From Acetobacteraceae bacterium UBA6159 (GTDB lineage Bacteria > Pseudomonadota > Alphaproteobacteria > Acetobacterales > Acetobacteraceae), in NCBI GenBank assembly GCA_002422345.1, contig DIUL01000142.1, positions 13,296-77,295 on the forward strand: a DNA stretch of 64,000 nucleotides, in the 5' to 3' direction. The notes under the pieces are model-generated. The model made no database searches. It was not told the origin of the DNA and saw only the letters and a program-made list of their open reading frames with translations. Position 1 is the first letter of the stretch; each line of letters begins with the position of its first letter. The position numbers and the translations under genes are program-made. This document shows positions 32,901 through 43,000 of this stretch, in pieces.

Positions 32901-35832
32901 GGTCGAGATGCTGTCCCGCGCGACCGATGCGGCCATGGACGTGGGGGCCGAGGCCGCTTTCGTGGCCGCCCATCCCGCCCTACGCCCGCATGTGACGCTG
33001 CTGCGCCGCTGCCTCGACCACTATGATGCCGTGCTGCGCGACGCGATGCCAGCGACGGAGGTGCTGTTTCCTGGTTCCTCGATGTCCCTGGTGGAAGGGA
33101 TCTATCGCGGCGACTGCCTGACCACCCACTGCAATGCGCTCGTCGCAACGGCGGTGCGTGACGCGGCGGTTGCCAAAGGCAGGCCGGTGCGGGTGTTGGA
33201 GGTCGGGGCCGGTACCGGCGGTACGTCGGCGGCCGTGCTGGCCGCGTTGGACTCGGCGGCCGTGCCGGTGGATTATGTCTATACGGACGTATCCCGTGCC
33301 TTTGCCCTGCATGGCGAAAAGCGGTTCGGCGCACAGTACGGGTTCGTGCGCTTCGGCGTGCTCGACCTGGGTCGCGATCCCGTCGCGCAGGGCTACGATC
33401 CCGCCAGCTTCGATATCGTGCTGGGCGCCAATGTCGTTCACGTCACGCCCGACCTGTCCACAACGGCGGAACGGCTGCGGAGTCTGCTGGCACCCGGCGG
33501 AATGCTGGTGCTGTATGAGATGACGGCGGTGCCGGACTTCGCTACCGCGACATTCGGGTTGCTCGATGGATGGTGGGCCTACACCGATCATCGTCTGGTG
33601 CACTCGCCCCTGCTGGATGCGCCTGGTTGGTCACGGGTCCTGCGCCTGGCCGGGTTCGCCGAGGTCGCGCTGCGTGGCATCGGTGGTGCCTCGGCCGCTG
33701 ATTACCGCCATACCATCATCATTGGCACCGTCCCGGCCGCAGCGCGGGTCGAAGCGGCACCCGTCGTCCCGGCGCGTGTGGAACCCACATCCTTGATTGA
33801 GGCCCTGCGTGTGGTCGTGGCGGAGACGTTGCAGATGCGGCCCGAGCAGTTGATGCAGGACCGCAATTTTTCGGACTACGGTGCGGACTCGATCATCAGT
33901 GTCGACCTGATCGCCGCGCTGAATGATCGTTTCGGGATCACGCTGAAACCGACGATCCTGTTCAGCCACCCAACGATTGAACGCCTCGCGGAGCACCTGG
34001 CTTCCCACCACGCGGTGCAGATCGCACCCGCGGCCCCGCCGTCGGTCCTTGCCGAACCGGTGCCTGCCAAGACGGGTGCCTGGGCGGATGACATCGCGGT
34101 CATCGGCGTGTCCGGCCGCTTCCCGGGCGCTGATACGGTCGACGCGTTCTGGAGCAATATCCTGGGCGGCGTCGACAGCGTCCGGCCGGTGCCGCGCGCG
34201 CGTTGGGATCATGCCGCCGTCTACGATCCGTCCCCCGGGGTGCCGGGGCGGACACAGTGCCCGGATGGCGGGTTCCTGGATGATGTCGAGAGCTTCGATC
34301 CCCTGTTCTTCAACCTCTCGCCTCACGAAGCGACGTTGATGGACCCGCAGCAGCGCCTGTTCCTGCAGGAAGCCTGGCACGCGCTGGAGGACGCCGGTTA
34401 CGCCGGCCCGCATCCCGCCCATGCGCGCTGCGGCCTGTTCGTCGGCACGGTGGCGGGCGATTACGACAAACTGCTGCGCCAGGCCGGCCGGCAGCACGAC
34501 GCCCAGCGCTTCATGGGCAACGCGGCGTCGATGCTGGCGGCGCGGATCGCCTACCGGCTTGACCTGCATGGGCCCTGCCTGTCGGTGGATACCGCGTGCT
34601 CCTCCTCCCTGGTCGCGCTGCAACTGGCCTGTGAGAGTCTGCAACGGGGCGAGTCCGACATGGCCCTGGCCGGCGGCGTCGCGGTGCTGACCACGCCCGA
34701 TTTCTATGTCGCTGCGAGCAGCGCCGGCATGCTCTCCCCCACCGGTCGCTGTCGCGCATTGGACGCTGGCGCGGATGGTTTCGTTCCAGGAGAAGCCGCG
34801 GCGGCCGTCGTGCTGAAACGCCGGCGCGATGCGGAACGGGACGGCGATACGATCCTGGCGCTGATCAAGGGCGCGGGATCGAACCAGGACGGCGCCAGTA
34901 ATGGGATCACCGCGCCGAACGGGGCCGCGCAGACCGCGCTGCTGCGGATGGTGCATGATCGTTTTGAAATCGACCCGGCGTCCATCGGCTATCTGGAATT
35001 GCATGGCACGGGTACGCGCCTCGGCGATCCGATCGAAATGGAGGGGCTGCGCCAGGCCTTCTCCGGTCACGACGGGCGCTGGGTGCTGGGGTCGGTGAAG
35101 GCCAATATCGGCCACACGCTGCCCGCCGCCGGCATTTCGGGACTCATCAAGCTGATGCTGGTGCTGCGGGATGGGCGCATCCCGCCCTTGGCGCTGTTCG
35201 GCGGGTTGAACAGCCATATCGACGCGGATGCCGACCGGTTCGACATCCCGACCGTCGCGCGGGATTGGGACGGGGCCACGCGTCGGCGCGGGGCGATCAG
35301 CAGCTTTGGGTTCAGCGGCACCAACGCCCACCTCGTGCTGGAACAGCCGCCGGTGGAAGCCGCCATGCCACCGGCCCCCGCACGTGACTGGCACCTCGCG
35401 GTGTTTTCGGCGCGGGATGCCGAGGCGCTGGATCGGGTCCTGCGCGGAATGGCGGAGTGGCTCGATCGCGACCAGGGGCGGACCTCTCTGGCCGATCTCT
35501 GCGGCACCCTGGCGCGCGGCCGAGCGCATCTGGGAGAGAGGGTTGGGTTTGTAGTGCGGGATTTGGGGGAGTTGCGTTCGGCGTTGCGGGACCGGTCTTT
35601 TATGCCAGCCTCACTGCCGGCTGATGCAATGGCGGCCCGTGATGCCTATCTGACCGGCGGCGCGGTGGCGTGGGATCGGTTGTATCCCGATCGCTCCTTC
35701 CGCCGGCGCCGTTTGCCGACCTATCCGTTTGAGCGTCGGCGTTGCTGGCCCGTGCCCCAGGCCGCGCCGGAAACACCTCGCCCTGTCAGCCTGTTCGACG
35801 CCGTGATCCGCGATCTGGGAGCCGTGCCGTGA
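26980..35832 (+). CDS. PKS protein B: KS(Ser)-ACP-KS-DH-KR-cMT-ACP-KS
   Basis: This is the second assembly-line protein, 2950 residues. Domains: KS3 (residues about 10-430), whose catalytic Cys is Ser177; ACP3 (Ser617); KS4 (Cys846, ECHGTGT, KSNIGH); dehydratase with HRVMGEPTLP (His1277) and DAALQ (Asp1427); ketoreductase with GGVGGIG and GQANYVAG (Tyr1833); C-methyltransferase with EVGAGTGGTS; ACP4 (GADSII, Ser2304); and KS5 (Cys2540). The protein ends about 160 residues after KS5 with a post-KS linker and no carrier, because the matching cMT-ACP is at the start of protein C. KS3 has DKDYAASRVAYKLDLTGPA, a pattern common in KS domains that accept chains from NRPS modules, in agreement with the PCP that ends protein A. 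There is no AT domain. Confidence 0.93.
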   Translation: MHGTEADAALDGIAIIGMAVRLPGASDVDQFWRNQIAGIGAIRRLDDDALLAAGFSPADLTDPALVRAYGVLDDVGRFDASFFGFPPARAQALDPQQRLLLEVAWQAMEHAGHGAGTDAGTVGTYLSITQSSYGGSAIHDLADSFFALTSRDKDYAASRVAYKLDLTGPAMMVQAASSGSLAAVHAAVEALVSGQCDMALAGGCSIALPQGAYRHAPGLMLSASGVCRAFDARADGTVPGNGLGVVVLKLLSRAVADGDTIHAVIRGSAMNNDGARKTDYLAPSVQGQARVVGEALAVADVDPASIGYIETHGTGTLIGDPIEIRALARVFQREDFGDARCALGSLKPSIGHLHVASGVAGLIRAALAVREGVIPPSLNHDVANPELDLAATPFFVSATAASWPVEGPRRAGVSAFGLGGTNVHMVLEQAPPLPPRPPAPRAALPLVLSAKTEAAMHRSAATLAAHLRADPGVDLGDVAWTLAVGRQRFAHRLAVLAATPQEAAAALEAGPTRIEAAGVLADAARAWVAGDDVDWGRLFADRAVRRVPLPQYSFEAEQHWFAQAVATPAVATPRTAKVPAPSSDLLSGLRDLVAEILRMDADALDPDLTYEAFGVDSLLVNSITLALQRHVPTLRATVLFEFNTLRRLADHLTQIGASLPVRDTVEPAAARAADDAIAIIGMAGRYPGAPDLATFWRNLRAGKDSITEVPADRWDWHTHVDPERKDRAYTRWGGFIEGADLFDPLFFGISPREAKLLDPQQRLFLETCWGAIENAGYTRLRLKAAAQRAGGDVGVFAGVMHNAYRLLGMDAVAAGQLVQSNHWSIANRVSYLFDFTGPSLAVDTACSASLSAIHLACESLRRGECGVAIAGGVNLILHPQQPLELSRAGMLSHGPRCSAFGEAGDGFVQGEGVGVIVLKPLAAALADGDRIEAIIRGSAMNAGGKTSGYTVPNPRAQAAVVTAALRQAGIDAASIGYVECHGTGTSLGDPIEIAGLSDAFGQTGGHCAIGSVKSNIGHLEAAAGIAGLTKAVLQLGHRELVPSLHASPRNPRIDFTSGPFAVQETLAPWRDGPRRAGVSSFGAGGANVHVVLEEAPPAPPTSSGAGPWVVPLSARDRERLGVMAAALRDWLTANPLDIGDIAYTLAVGREAMEARVAFVVTDLPDLLDQLSHLPEPATARGAEPRLDDQRALARHWAAGGQVDWMAVYAEQPRRPVALPAYPFLRERHWLPDTPARPVHLPVAPPRPSLLGEAEPTLAAEARWRVALDAADPVVAHHRVMGEPTLPGVATIALVTEAAQRLGRSLPLRLSGLTWLRPVLAGANPILSMRDMPDGWRFDLSVEGVVHATGLVAADGAVAAPVLSPLKEASVGNGRSMGGADLYASLGERGLDYGPAFRTIESLTVSARSATAVARSGDAVGLDPGLLDAALQLTSVLIDDGAGPLPLPFAVGEVEIRRMPPADCRITVRRLDDGSEAGIVRFDALIATPAGEPCVILHELAGRMRPASVAVPPCYEPVWVPRAVVADVIDAGSTLVVADPDHPACAAVRAALSGARCVPTDAATPDADRIVFVLAETETALDRLRHLIQERARALGSRPFVLTVLVLRTQAGIPPWAAAAFGLARVAGREFPSWSVRCVAVDRLADIPAALGDAGDALGREVTWHAGQPQVRALRLVRPTPVRPAFRRDGVYVLLGGVGGIGLELASHIATRHGARVALIGRTPPDPARQARIDALDGAVAFFQADARDAASLRQAVAAVRARFGPITGAAHSAIVMEDQSLARMSDQAFRAAFDVKAAGTINLVDTLAGETLDWFALFSSANSFAANAGQANYVAGCAFKDAYASEAAERLGCPVRVINWGFWGEVGRVADPAYRERLARRGVQPITTAEGLAAVEAILGGTHEQVLVLKAEDRVLRELGVEEAGEVVDDATIALREHAALDALTRRAVAAWAADHRLSAETVAPRHRRLHAALVEMLSRATDAAMDVGAEAAFVAAHPALRPHVTLLRRCLDHYDAVLRDAMPATEVLFPGSSMSLVEGIYRGDCLTTHCNALVATAVRDAAVAKGRPVRVLEVGAGTGGTSAAVLAALDSAAVPVDYVYTDVSRAFALHGEKRFGAQYGFVRFGVLDLGRDPVAQGYDPASFDIVLGANVVHVTPDLSTTAERLRSLLAPGGMLVLYEMTAVPDFATATFGLLDGWWAYTDHRLVHSPLLDAPGWSRVLRLAGFAEVALRGIGGASAADYRHTIIIGTVPAAARVEAAPVVPARVEPTSLIEALRVVVAETLQMRPEQLMQDRNFSDYGADSIISVDLIAALNDRFGITLKPTILFSHPTIERLAEHLASHHAVQIAPAAPPSVLAEPVPAKTGAWADDIAVIGVSGRFPGADTVDAFWSNILGGVDSVRPVPRARWDHAAVYDPSPGVPGRTQCPDGGFLDDVESFDPLFFNLSPHEATLMDPQQRLFLQEAWHALEDAGYAGPHPAHARCGLFVGTVAGDYDKLLRQAGRQHDAQRFMGNAASMLAARIAYRLDLHGPCLSVDTACSSSLVALQLACESLQRGESDMALAGGVAVLTTPDFYVAASSAGMLSPTGRCRALDAGADGFVPGEAAAAVVLKRRRDAERDGDTILALIKGAGSNQDGASNGITAPNGAAQTALLRMVHDRFEIDPASIGYLELHGTGTRLGDPIEMEGLRQAFSGHDGRWVLGSVKANIGHTLPAAGISGLIKLMLVLRDGRIPPLALFGGLNSHIDADADRFDIPTVARDWDGATRRRGAISSFGFSGTNAHLVLEQPPVEAAMPPAPARDWHLAVFSARDAEALDRVLRGMAEWLDRDQGRTSLADLCGTLARGRAHLGERVGFVVRDLGELRSALRDRSFMPASLPADAMAARDAYLTGGAVAWDRLYPDRSFRRRRLPTYPFERRRCWPVPQAAPETPRPVSLFDAVIRDLGAVP
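27010..28960 (+). other. module 3: non-elongating KS3 (Cys to Ser) and ACP3
   Basis: The active site reads VQAASSGSLAA against AACAGSL in KS1 and TACSASL in KS4, so the catalytic Cys is a TCT Ser codon at 27508. The two histidines (ETHGTGT, KPSIGH) remain. It should not perform a normal Claisen condensation. Its likely part is to receive or gate the thiazolinyl chain from the PCP to ACP3 (GVDSLLV, Ser at 28828). Confidence 0.85.
29005..34015 (+). other. module 4: KS4-DH-KR-cMT-ACP4
   Basis: All key residues are visible: KS Cys codon 29515, DH His 30808 and Asp 31258, KR Rossmann motif near 32059 and Tyr 32476, cMT SAM loop near 33190-33222, ACP Ser 33889. The KR has VMED, which keeps the Asp linked to B-type stereochemistry. 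The expected result is an alpha-methyl, alpha,beta-unsaturated unit. Confidence 0.85.
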
Positions 35833-37070
35833 ACGAGCGTATCGACCCTTTCGCGGCGCTCGATCCCTGCGCCATTCTACTGCTGCGCGAGACCTTGAGC
35901 CAGGCTGACCTGGACGGGTCGCCCTTGCCGCGTCATGCCGGACTGACCCGTGCGTTGCGCGCCATCCGGTCAAGTGATCCTGGTGTCAGCGGGGACTATC
36001 GGGGCACGCGTGATGGGTTGCTCGCCCGAGCCCCCGATCTTCGGCCGCATGTCACGTTGCTCGAACAATGTGCCAGCCGGCTGGCGGATGTGCTGGCGGG
36101 GCGGGCGCTCGCGAGTGACGTGATGTTCCCGGGCGGCGGGATGGAACTGGTCGAGCCGGTCTATCGCGGCAATCGCTGGTCGGATCACTTCAACTGCCTC
36201 ACCGCCGCAGCCGTCCTCAGCGCAGTACGCGCTCGGCGGGCGCAGGCACCGGGTGAGATCGTGCGTATTCTGGAGGTTGGCGCCGGTACCGGCGGCACCA
36301 GCCTGGCCGTGCTGGCGGCGTTGGACGCGCACGCGGACCATGTGACATTCGACTATACGGATGTCTCGATGGGTTTCGTGCAGCATGGGCGGCGCGTGCA
36401 TGGGGCGAAGCGCGCCTTCTTCAACGGTCGCGTTCTGGACCTGGAACAGACACCGGACGCCCAGGGCTTCACCGCCGAGAGCTACGACATCGTGCTGGGG
36501 ACCAACGTCCTGCATGCGACGTCGCGGATTGGCGTGTCACTGGGTCATGTCCATCGTCTGCTGCGCTCGGGCGGCCTGTTGCTGCTGAATGAAATCACCC
36601 GCGCCGGCGCTTTTGCCACGATGACGTTCGGGCTGCTGGATGGATGGTGGGCGTTCCAGGATGCCGACCTGCGGTTGCCGGATGCGCCGGTGCTGTCGCC
36701 GGCCGGATGGCGGCAGGCGCTGACCAGGGCCGGGTTCGGCGCACCGGCGGTGTTTGGGTGGACCGATCCGCCGGACCGGTCGTTCCAGTGTCTGTTCGTG
36801 GCGGAGCGGCAGGCGGTTGCGGTCGCGGCACCTGTGCTCGATCTGCGTGCGGCTCTGGCGGACCGGTTGGCCGGGTTGTTGGGGTTGGACCCGGCGGAAC
36901 TCTCGACCGACCGACCGTTGGCCGAGTTCGGCGTGGACTCGATCATCGCCCCACAGTTCGTGTCGCTGCTGAACCGCGACCTCGGCGCGACGCTGGTGCC
37001 GACGGATATTTTCAATTGCGCCACACTGCGTGGTCTCGCGGACCATATGCGGGGCATGACGCTGTCGGTG
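34090..37070 (+). other. module 5, split between proteins B and C: KS5 // cMT-ACP5
   Basis: KS5 (VDTACSSSL, Cys codon 34597; LELHGTGT; KANIGH) closes protein B. A cMT (about 36030-36820, EVGAGTGGTS) and ACP5 (GVDSIIA, Ser 36939) open protein C. No KR or DH is present, so an alpha-methylated beta-keto unit is expected. The split needs a specific contact between the two proteins. Confidence 0.8.
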
Positions 37071-40000
37071 CCGGCCGAACCTGTCGTCGTGGCGCCGCCT
37101 GATCCGGTTGTTCAGGCGGCCCCATCCGACACCGACACCGACACCGACATCGCGGTCATCGGGCTTGCCTGCCGGTTTCCTGGGGCCGCGGATGCGGACG
37201 GTTTCTGGGACAACATCGTCGCCGGCCGTAATTCGATCACAGAGGTTCCGCCCGAGCGTTGGGACGGGCGGGCGGATGGCCGCGTGCGCTGGGGCGGATT
37301 CCTGTCCGAGCACGACTGTTTCGACCCCGAGTTCTTTAACCTGTCCTGGCGCGAAGCGGAGGCCATGAGCCCGCAGCAGCGCGTTTTCCTCGAACAGGCC
37401 TGGCATGCGTTGGAGAACGCGGGCTACGGCAAGCGCGCCCTGGCCGGCGTGCGGTGCGGTGTCTTCGTCGGCGCGGCGCCAGATGGTTACGGAGTCAACG
37501 AAACCGACAGTCTTTCATCCCTGGGCGGGTCTCTTGCGATCCTGGCCGCGAGAATTTCCTATCTGCTGGATTTGAGGGGCCCAAGCCTGCCGGTGGATAC
37601 GGCGTGCTCGTCGTCGCTGGTGGCGGTGCATCTGGCGTGTCAGAGCGTGCTGGCCGGTGATTGCGATATGGCATTGGCCGGTGGTGTGTCGATCCTGATG
37701 ACGGATCCGCGGCTGCATTCCTTCCTCGATGACGCGGGGATGCTGTCGCCGACCGGGCAGTGCCACACGTTCGATACGAAAGCGGACGGTTTTGTGCCCG
37801 GGGAGGGCGTGGGCGTCGTCGTGCTCAAGCGCCTGTCGCGGGCTCTGGCTGATGGCGATACGATCATCGGCGTCATCAAGGCGTCGGGCCTGAACCAGGA
37901 TGGGCGGACCAGCGGGATCACCGCGCCCAGCGGTCCGGCGCAGACGGCGCTGGAGGCTACGGTCCATGAACGCGGCGGGATCGATCCGAACGAAATCACT
38001 TTGGTGGAGGCGCACGGCACCGGCACACAGCTTGGCGATCCGATCGAGGTGAATGCGCTGGCGACGACGTTCCGTCAACGCACGGATCGTGTCGGCTTCT
38101 GCGCGTTGGGCTCGGTGAAGACCAACATCGGCCATACGCTGACGGCGGCGGGCGTCGCGGGGTTGATCAAGGTGCTGCTGGCGCTGCGGCACCGGACGAT
38201 CCCGCCCAGCCTGAATTTCTCCAATGGTAACGGCTTGATCGCGTTCGATGGCAGCCCGTTCTTCGTGCCGCGCCAAGCGATGCCCTGGGCCGCGCCATCG
38301 CGCTTGGCGGCGGTCAGTTCGTTCGGATTCAGCGGCACCAACGCCCATGTCGTGGTGGGGGGGGCTCCGCTATTGGACGAACCCGCCATTGCGTCCGGGC
38401 CGGCGCTGATCCTGCTGTCCGCACGGACGGCCGAGGCGCTGGAGGCTCGTCGCACCGAATTGCTCTCCTGGCTGGAGCGGCATTCGCCCCGGCTGCCCGA
38501 TCTGGCGTTTACGTTGAGCCAGGGGCGCGGACATTTCGAACACCGTCTGGCGATCGTGGTCGAGACGCTGGACGATCTGCGCGCCTGGCGCGGGCGGGTC
38601 TGGCGCGGAGAGAATCTGATCCTGCCGGCGCGCGGTGATGAGGATGCGGCGTTGGGGGCGGCACTGGCCGATCCGGCGCGCGATCTGGCGCGGATCGCGG
38701 ACTGTTATGTGCGGGGCGGCGACGCGGATTGGGCGCCGATTGGCGGACCTGGGGTTCGGCGGATCGCGCTGCCGGGCTACCCGTTCGCGCGGCTGCGGTT
38801 TCCGACGCGGGCACGGACCCCGGCGGTTGTGGATACACCCCGTGTGGCCGCGACCCACCCTATGTTGATGTCCGATGGCGGCCTGGTTCTCGATCCGGAT
38901 GTGCCGTGGCTGCGGGATCATCAGTTCAACGGGGCAGCGGTATTCCCGGCCGCGGCCTATGTGGAAGCGGCCCGCGCGGCGATCGGGGCCGACGATGTGT
39001 CTCTGCACGACATCCGTCTGGACGTTCCGCTGGTTCCGCGTGCCGGCCTGTCCGCGCGCGTTGTCGTGAAGGATGAAGCGGACGGCTTGGGGTTCACTTT
39101 CCTGGCTGGCGACGGGACCGTCCACGCGTCCGGCAGGGCGGTCGTCGGATCAGCGAGCGCGGTGCCCGCGATCACGAATGTGGCTGCCATCGCGGCCCAA
39201 TTGCCGGCACCTCATGACGCGGAAGCCGTCTACGCCCGGTTCCGCGATCTCGGCTTCGACTATGGCCCCAGCTTCCGGGTGATTCGGTCGTTGCGGGCCG
39301 ATACCAAAACCGTCCTCGCCGAACTCGTTCCGACCACGCCCGCTCGGCCTTGCCTGATGCTCGATCCGGCGCTGCTGGATGGCGCGGTGCAGGCGGCGAT
39401 CGGGCTGATGCTGGCGGGAGCCGAGGCGCTCGGATCGGTCGTGCCCGTGTCGATCGGTCGGGTGACCATTCACGGTCCCGTCAACGGCCCATGCCTCGCA
39501 CATGTGTCGCTGCTGGAGACTGGATCGGATACGCGGCGCCTGCGGATCGCCGTGCTGGATCGCGAGGGCAGGGGGCTGGTGACACTGGACGACCTGACCG
39601 TCCGCGTCACCTCCGAGGCCGAGATCACATTCCTTGCATCCGTCTGGGAACCGGCGCCGATCGCAGAGGCTGCTTCGCCTGCGGCCGTCCTGTTGTTTGA
39701 TCGTGACGAAACCCTGTGGCGCGACCTCGGCACGCAAGCCATTCTGGTCCGCCCGGGCAGCGCCTTCTGCCGCCTGGAGCCGCGCTACTTCGCCATCGAT
39801 CCGGACAACGCCGAGGATCACGCGCGCCTGCTGTCAACGCTGCGGGCCGAGGGGATGTTGCCCGACACGGTCTGGCATCTCTGGTCACGGACCGAACCGA
39901 CGACGGCGATCCGAGAGATGCCGGCGGCTGCGATCACCGCCACGCTGCATCACGGCCTCCGTTCGATCTTCCATCTCTGTGCGGCCTGGGTTCGGCTGTC

Positions 40001-43000
40001 GCCGTCCGACACGGTGACGATCCTGCATGGTCATACTGGAGACTCGCCGTTGCAGGCCCCGGTAGCCGCCTTCGCCGCTGGCCTGGCGCGAGAAAACCCG
40101 CTGCTGCAACTCGCGTCCGTTGCCCTGCCGCTCGGGGATGTCCGCCGGCAGCTTTCAGCCGAGACCCGGGCGACCCGCGACGTGCCGCATGAGCGGGCGG
40201 TGCGGTGGGATGACAGCGGCGCCCGCTCCATCCGGCGGTTGCGCCCGACAACGATCCCGATGGCGTCGGATGGAACCCTGCCCCAACACGGCGCCATACT
40301 GCTCACCGGTGCCCTCGGCGGCATCGGGCGTCACGTCGCTCGGCATCTGGCGCATCGCTACCAGGCGCGGATTGCCCTGGTTGGACGCTCTCCCGCGGGC
40401 GCCACCAGTGAGGCTTTGATCGCCGAGATCCGCGCCGCCGGTGGTGACGCGGCGTATTTCCCGGCGGATATCGCGAACGACACGGCGACCGAGGCGGTTG
40501 TGGCCACCGCCCGCGCGCGCTTTGGCCCCATCCAGGCTGTCGTCCATGCGGCCGGCGTCACACGGGATCGGTTCCTGTTGCACAAGACGGCGGATGATCT
40601 GGCGGCGGTGCTTGCGCCGAAACTGGCCGGGACCCTGGCGCTCGATCGAGCGACGGCGCGGGAGCCTTTGGTTGCATTCGTTTGTTTCTCCTCGGTCGCA
40701 GGTGCATTCGGCAACGCGGGGCAGACCGACTACAGCGCCGCCAACCGCTTCCAGGATGCGTTCATGGCCGAACGCGCCGGTCCTGGCCGGTCGTTGTCGA
40801 TCGGGTGGCCCTATTGGCGCGATGGCGGCCTGGTGGTCGATCCCGCCGAGGTCGAACGCCGCGCCGCCGTGACGGGCCTGCGGGCGATCGAGACCGAGGC
40901 GGCGATGGCCGTGTTCGATACGCTGGTGGCAAAGGCCGAAGGCGCGATCCTCGTCCTGCCAGGCCAACGGCGGGCGATCGAGGGATTCGTGGGGGGGGAG
41001 GCGCCGAAGCCGGTCCAGGCTGCCATCCCGCTGGACTCGGCGATCGCCTATCTGCGCCGCCTGCTGGCCAACGCCACCGCGATGCCGGAAGCGCGCATCA
41101 ACCCCGATCGTCCACTGGAACAATACGGCATCGACTCCATCCTGGTGACCAGGATGAATGAGGAACTGTCGCGCGATTTCCCCGGCCTGCCGCGCACGCT
41201 GTTCTTTGAGCATCAGACCCTGCGCGCCGCCGCGACGTTCCTTGCCGGCCGGTATGGTGCGGCGCTGGCATCGAAGACCGAGGCCGAACCAACCGTCGTT
41301 CCGGCTCCGTGTGCTGATGGCATTGCGATCATCGGCATCGCCGGGCGTTATCCGGGCGCGGACTCGCTCGATGTGTTCTGGGACAATCTCTGCGCCGACC
41401 GCGACCTGATCACCGACATTCCGGCCGATCGCTGGAACGCGTCCGATTGGCACGACCCGAAGCCTGGCACGTCAGGTCGCAGCTACAGCGCCTGGGGCGG
41501 CTTCCTGTCGGGCGTGGATCAGTTCGATCCCCTGTTCTTCAACATCGCGCCGGCTGAAGCGGCGGCCATCGACCCGAATGAGCGCCTGTTCCTGGAGACG
41601 TGTTGGGAAGCGCTGGAGAATGCCGGCTACACCCGAGCCCGTCTGGCTCGCGACCCCGCCCGCGCCATCGGTGTCTATGCGGGTGTCATGTATGGCGAGT
41701 ACCAGTTGCTCGCCGCCGAACGCGCGGGCGGGCAACGGGCGGTCGGTGGATCATCGCCCTATTGGTCGGTGGCCAACCGGGTTTCCTATCACCTCGATCT
41801 GCACGGGCCGAGCATTGCGCTGGACAGTGCGTGTTCTTCGTCGCTGACGGCGATCCATCTGGCGTGCCAGGCGATTGCGGCGGGGGAATGTTCGGCGGCG
41901 ATCGCGGGCGGGGTGAATCTCAGTCTGCATCCGCTGAAGTACGTGGGTCTCAGCCAGGGTCGTTTCGCCGCCAGCGATGGGCGGTGCCATAGTTTCGCGG
42001 AAGGTGGCGACGGCTATGTGCCGGGGGAGGGTGTCGGCGCGGTCATCCTGAAGCCTCTGGCTGCGGCGATCGCGGACGGGGATTTCGTCCATGCGGTGAT
42101 TCGCGGCTGGGCGGCCAATCATGGCGGCAAGACAAACGGCTATACGGTGCCCAATCCCGTGCAGCAGGCTGATGTCATCGCCAAGGCGATTGGGCGGGCA
42201 GGCGTTGCGCCGGGGTCCGTCTCCTATATCGAGGCCCATGGCACCGGCACCGCGCTGGGTGATCCGATCGAGGTCGCGGGACTGGCCTCGGCGTTTGGAG
42301 ACGCGGTGCCGCGTCAGTCGGTCGCGTTGGGCTCGGTGAAGGCGAATATCGGCCATCTGGAAGCGGCGGCGGGCATTGCGGGCCTGACGCGGGTGGTGCT
42401 GCAACTGCGCCACCGCACGCTGACGCCGACGCATCGGCATGGTCCGCCAAACCGGAACATCGATTTCGCGGCGACACCGTTCCGGTTGCAGGAAGTGACG
42501 GAGCCCTGGACCGGCCCGATGCCGCTGCGGGGCGGGATCAGTTCGTTCGGCGCCGGTGGTGCAAACGCGCATCTGGTGGTGGAGGAATACCGCACCTCTC
42601 GCGCCATGGCCGACAGTGGGCAGCCAGCCCTGTTCGTGTTGTCCGCCCGAGGCGATGCGGCGTTGCTTGCCTATGCCACCCGCATGGCCGATTTCCTGCG
42701 GCGCGGGCGGTATGCGCTCACCGACATCTGCCGCACGCTGCAATGCGGGCGGGAGCCGATGGCCGCCCGCCTGTCCTTCGTTGCCACGTCGTCGAGGGAC
42801 GCCGCCGAACGGCTTGACCGCTTCCTTGCAGGGGATACGGCGTCCGTCCGGCATGCGGTACTGGACGATGACACCATCCCCTCGGCGCCGCCCGCCGATG
42901 CCGGGTTGGACACATTGGCCGAGGCCTGGATGACCGGCGCCGCGATCGACTGGCCGGCGTTGAACCTGCCAGGGGAGATTGTCCCGGTTCCGCCGCATCC

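Noticed and set aside
35742..35828. Upstream extension of gene C to 35742
   Set aside because: These codons only overlap the end of gene B in another frame and encode nothing KS- or MT-like. The GTGA overlap at 35829 matches the pattern of the next two junctions.
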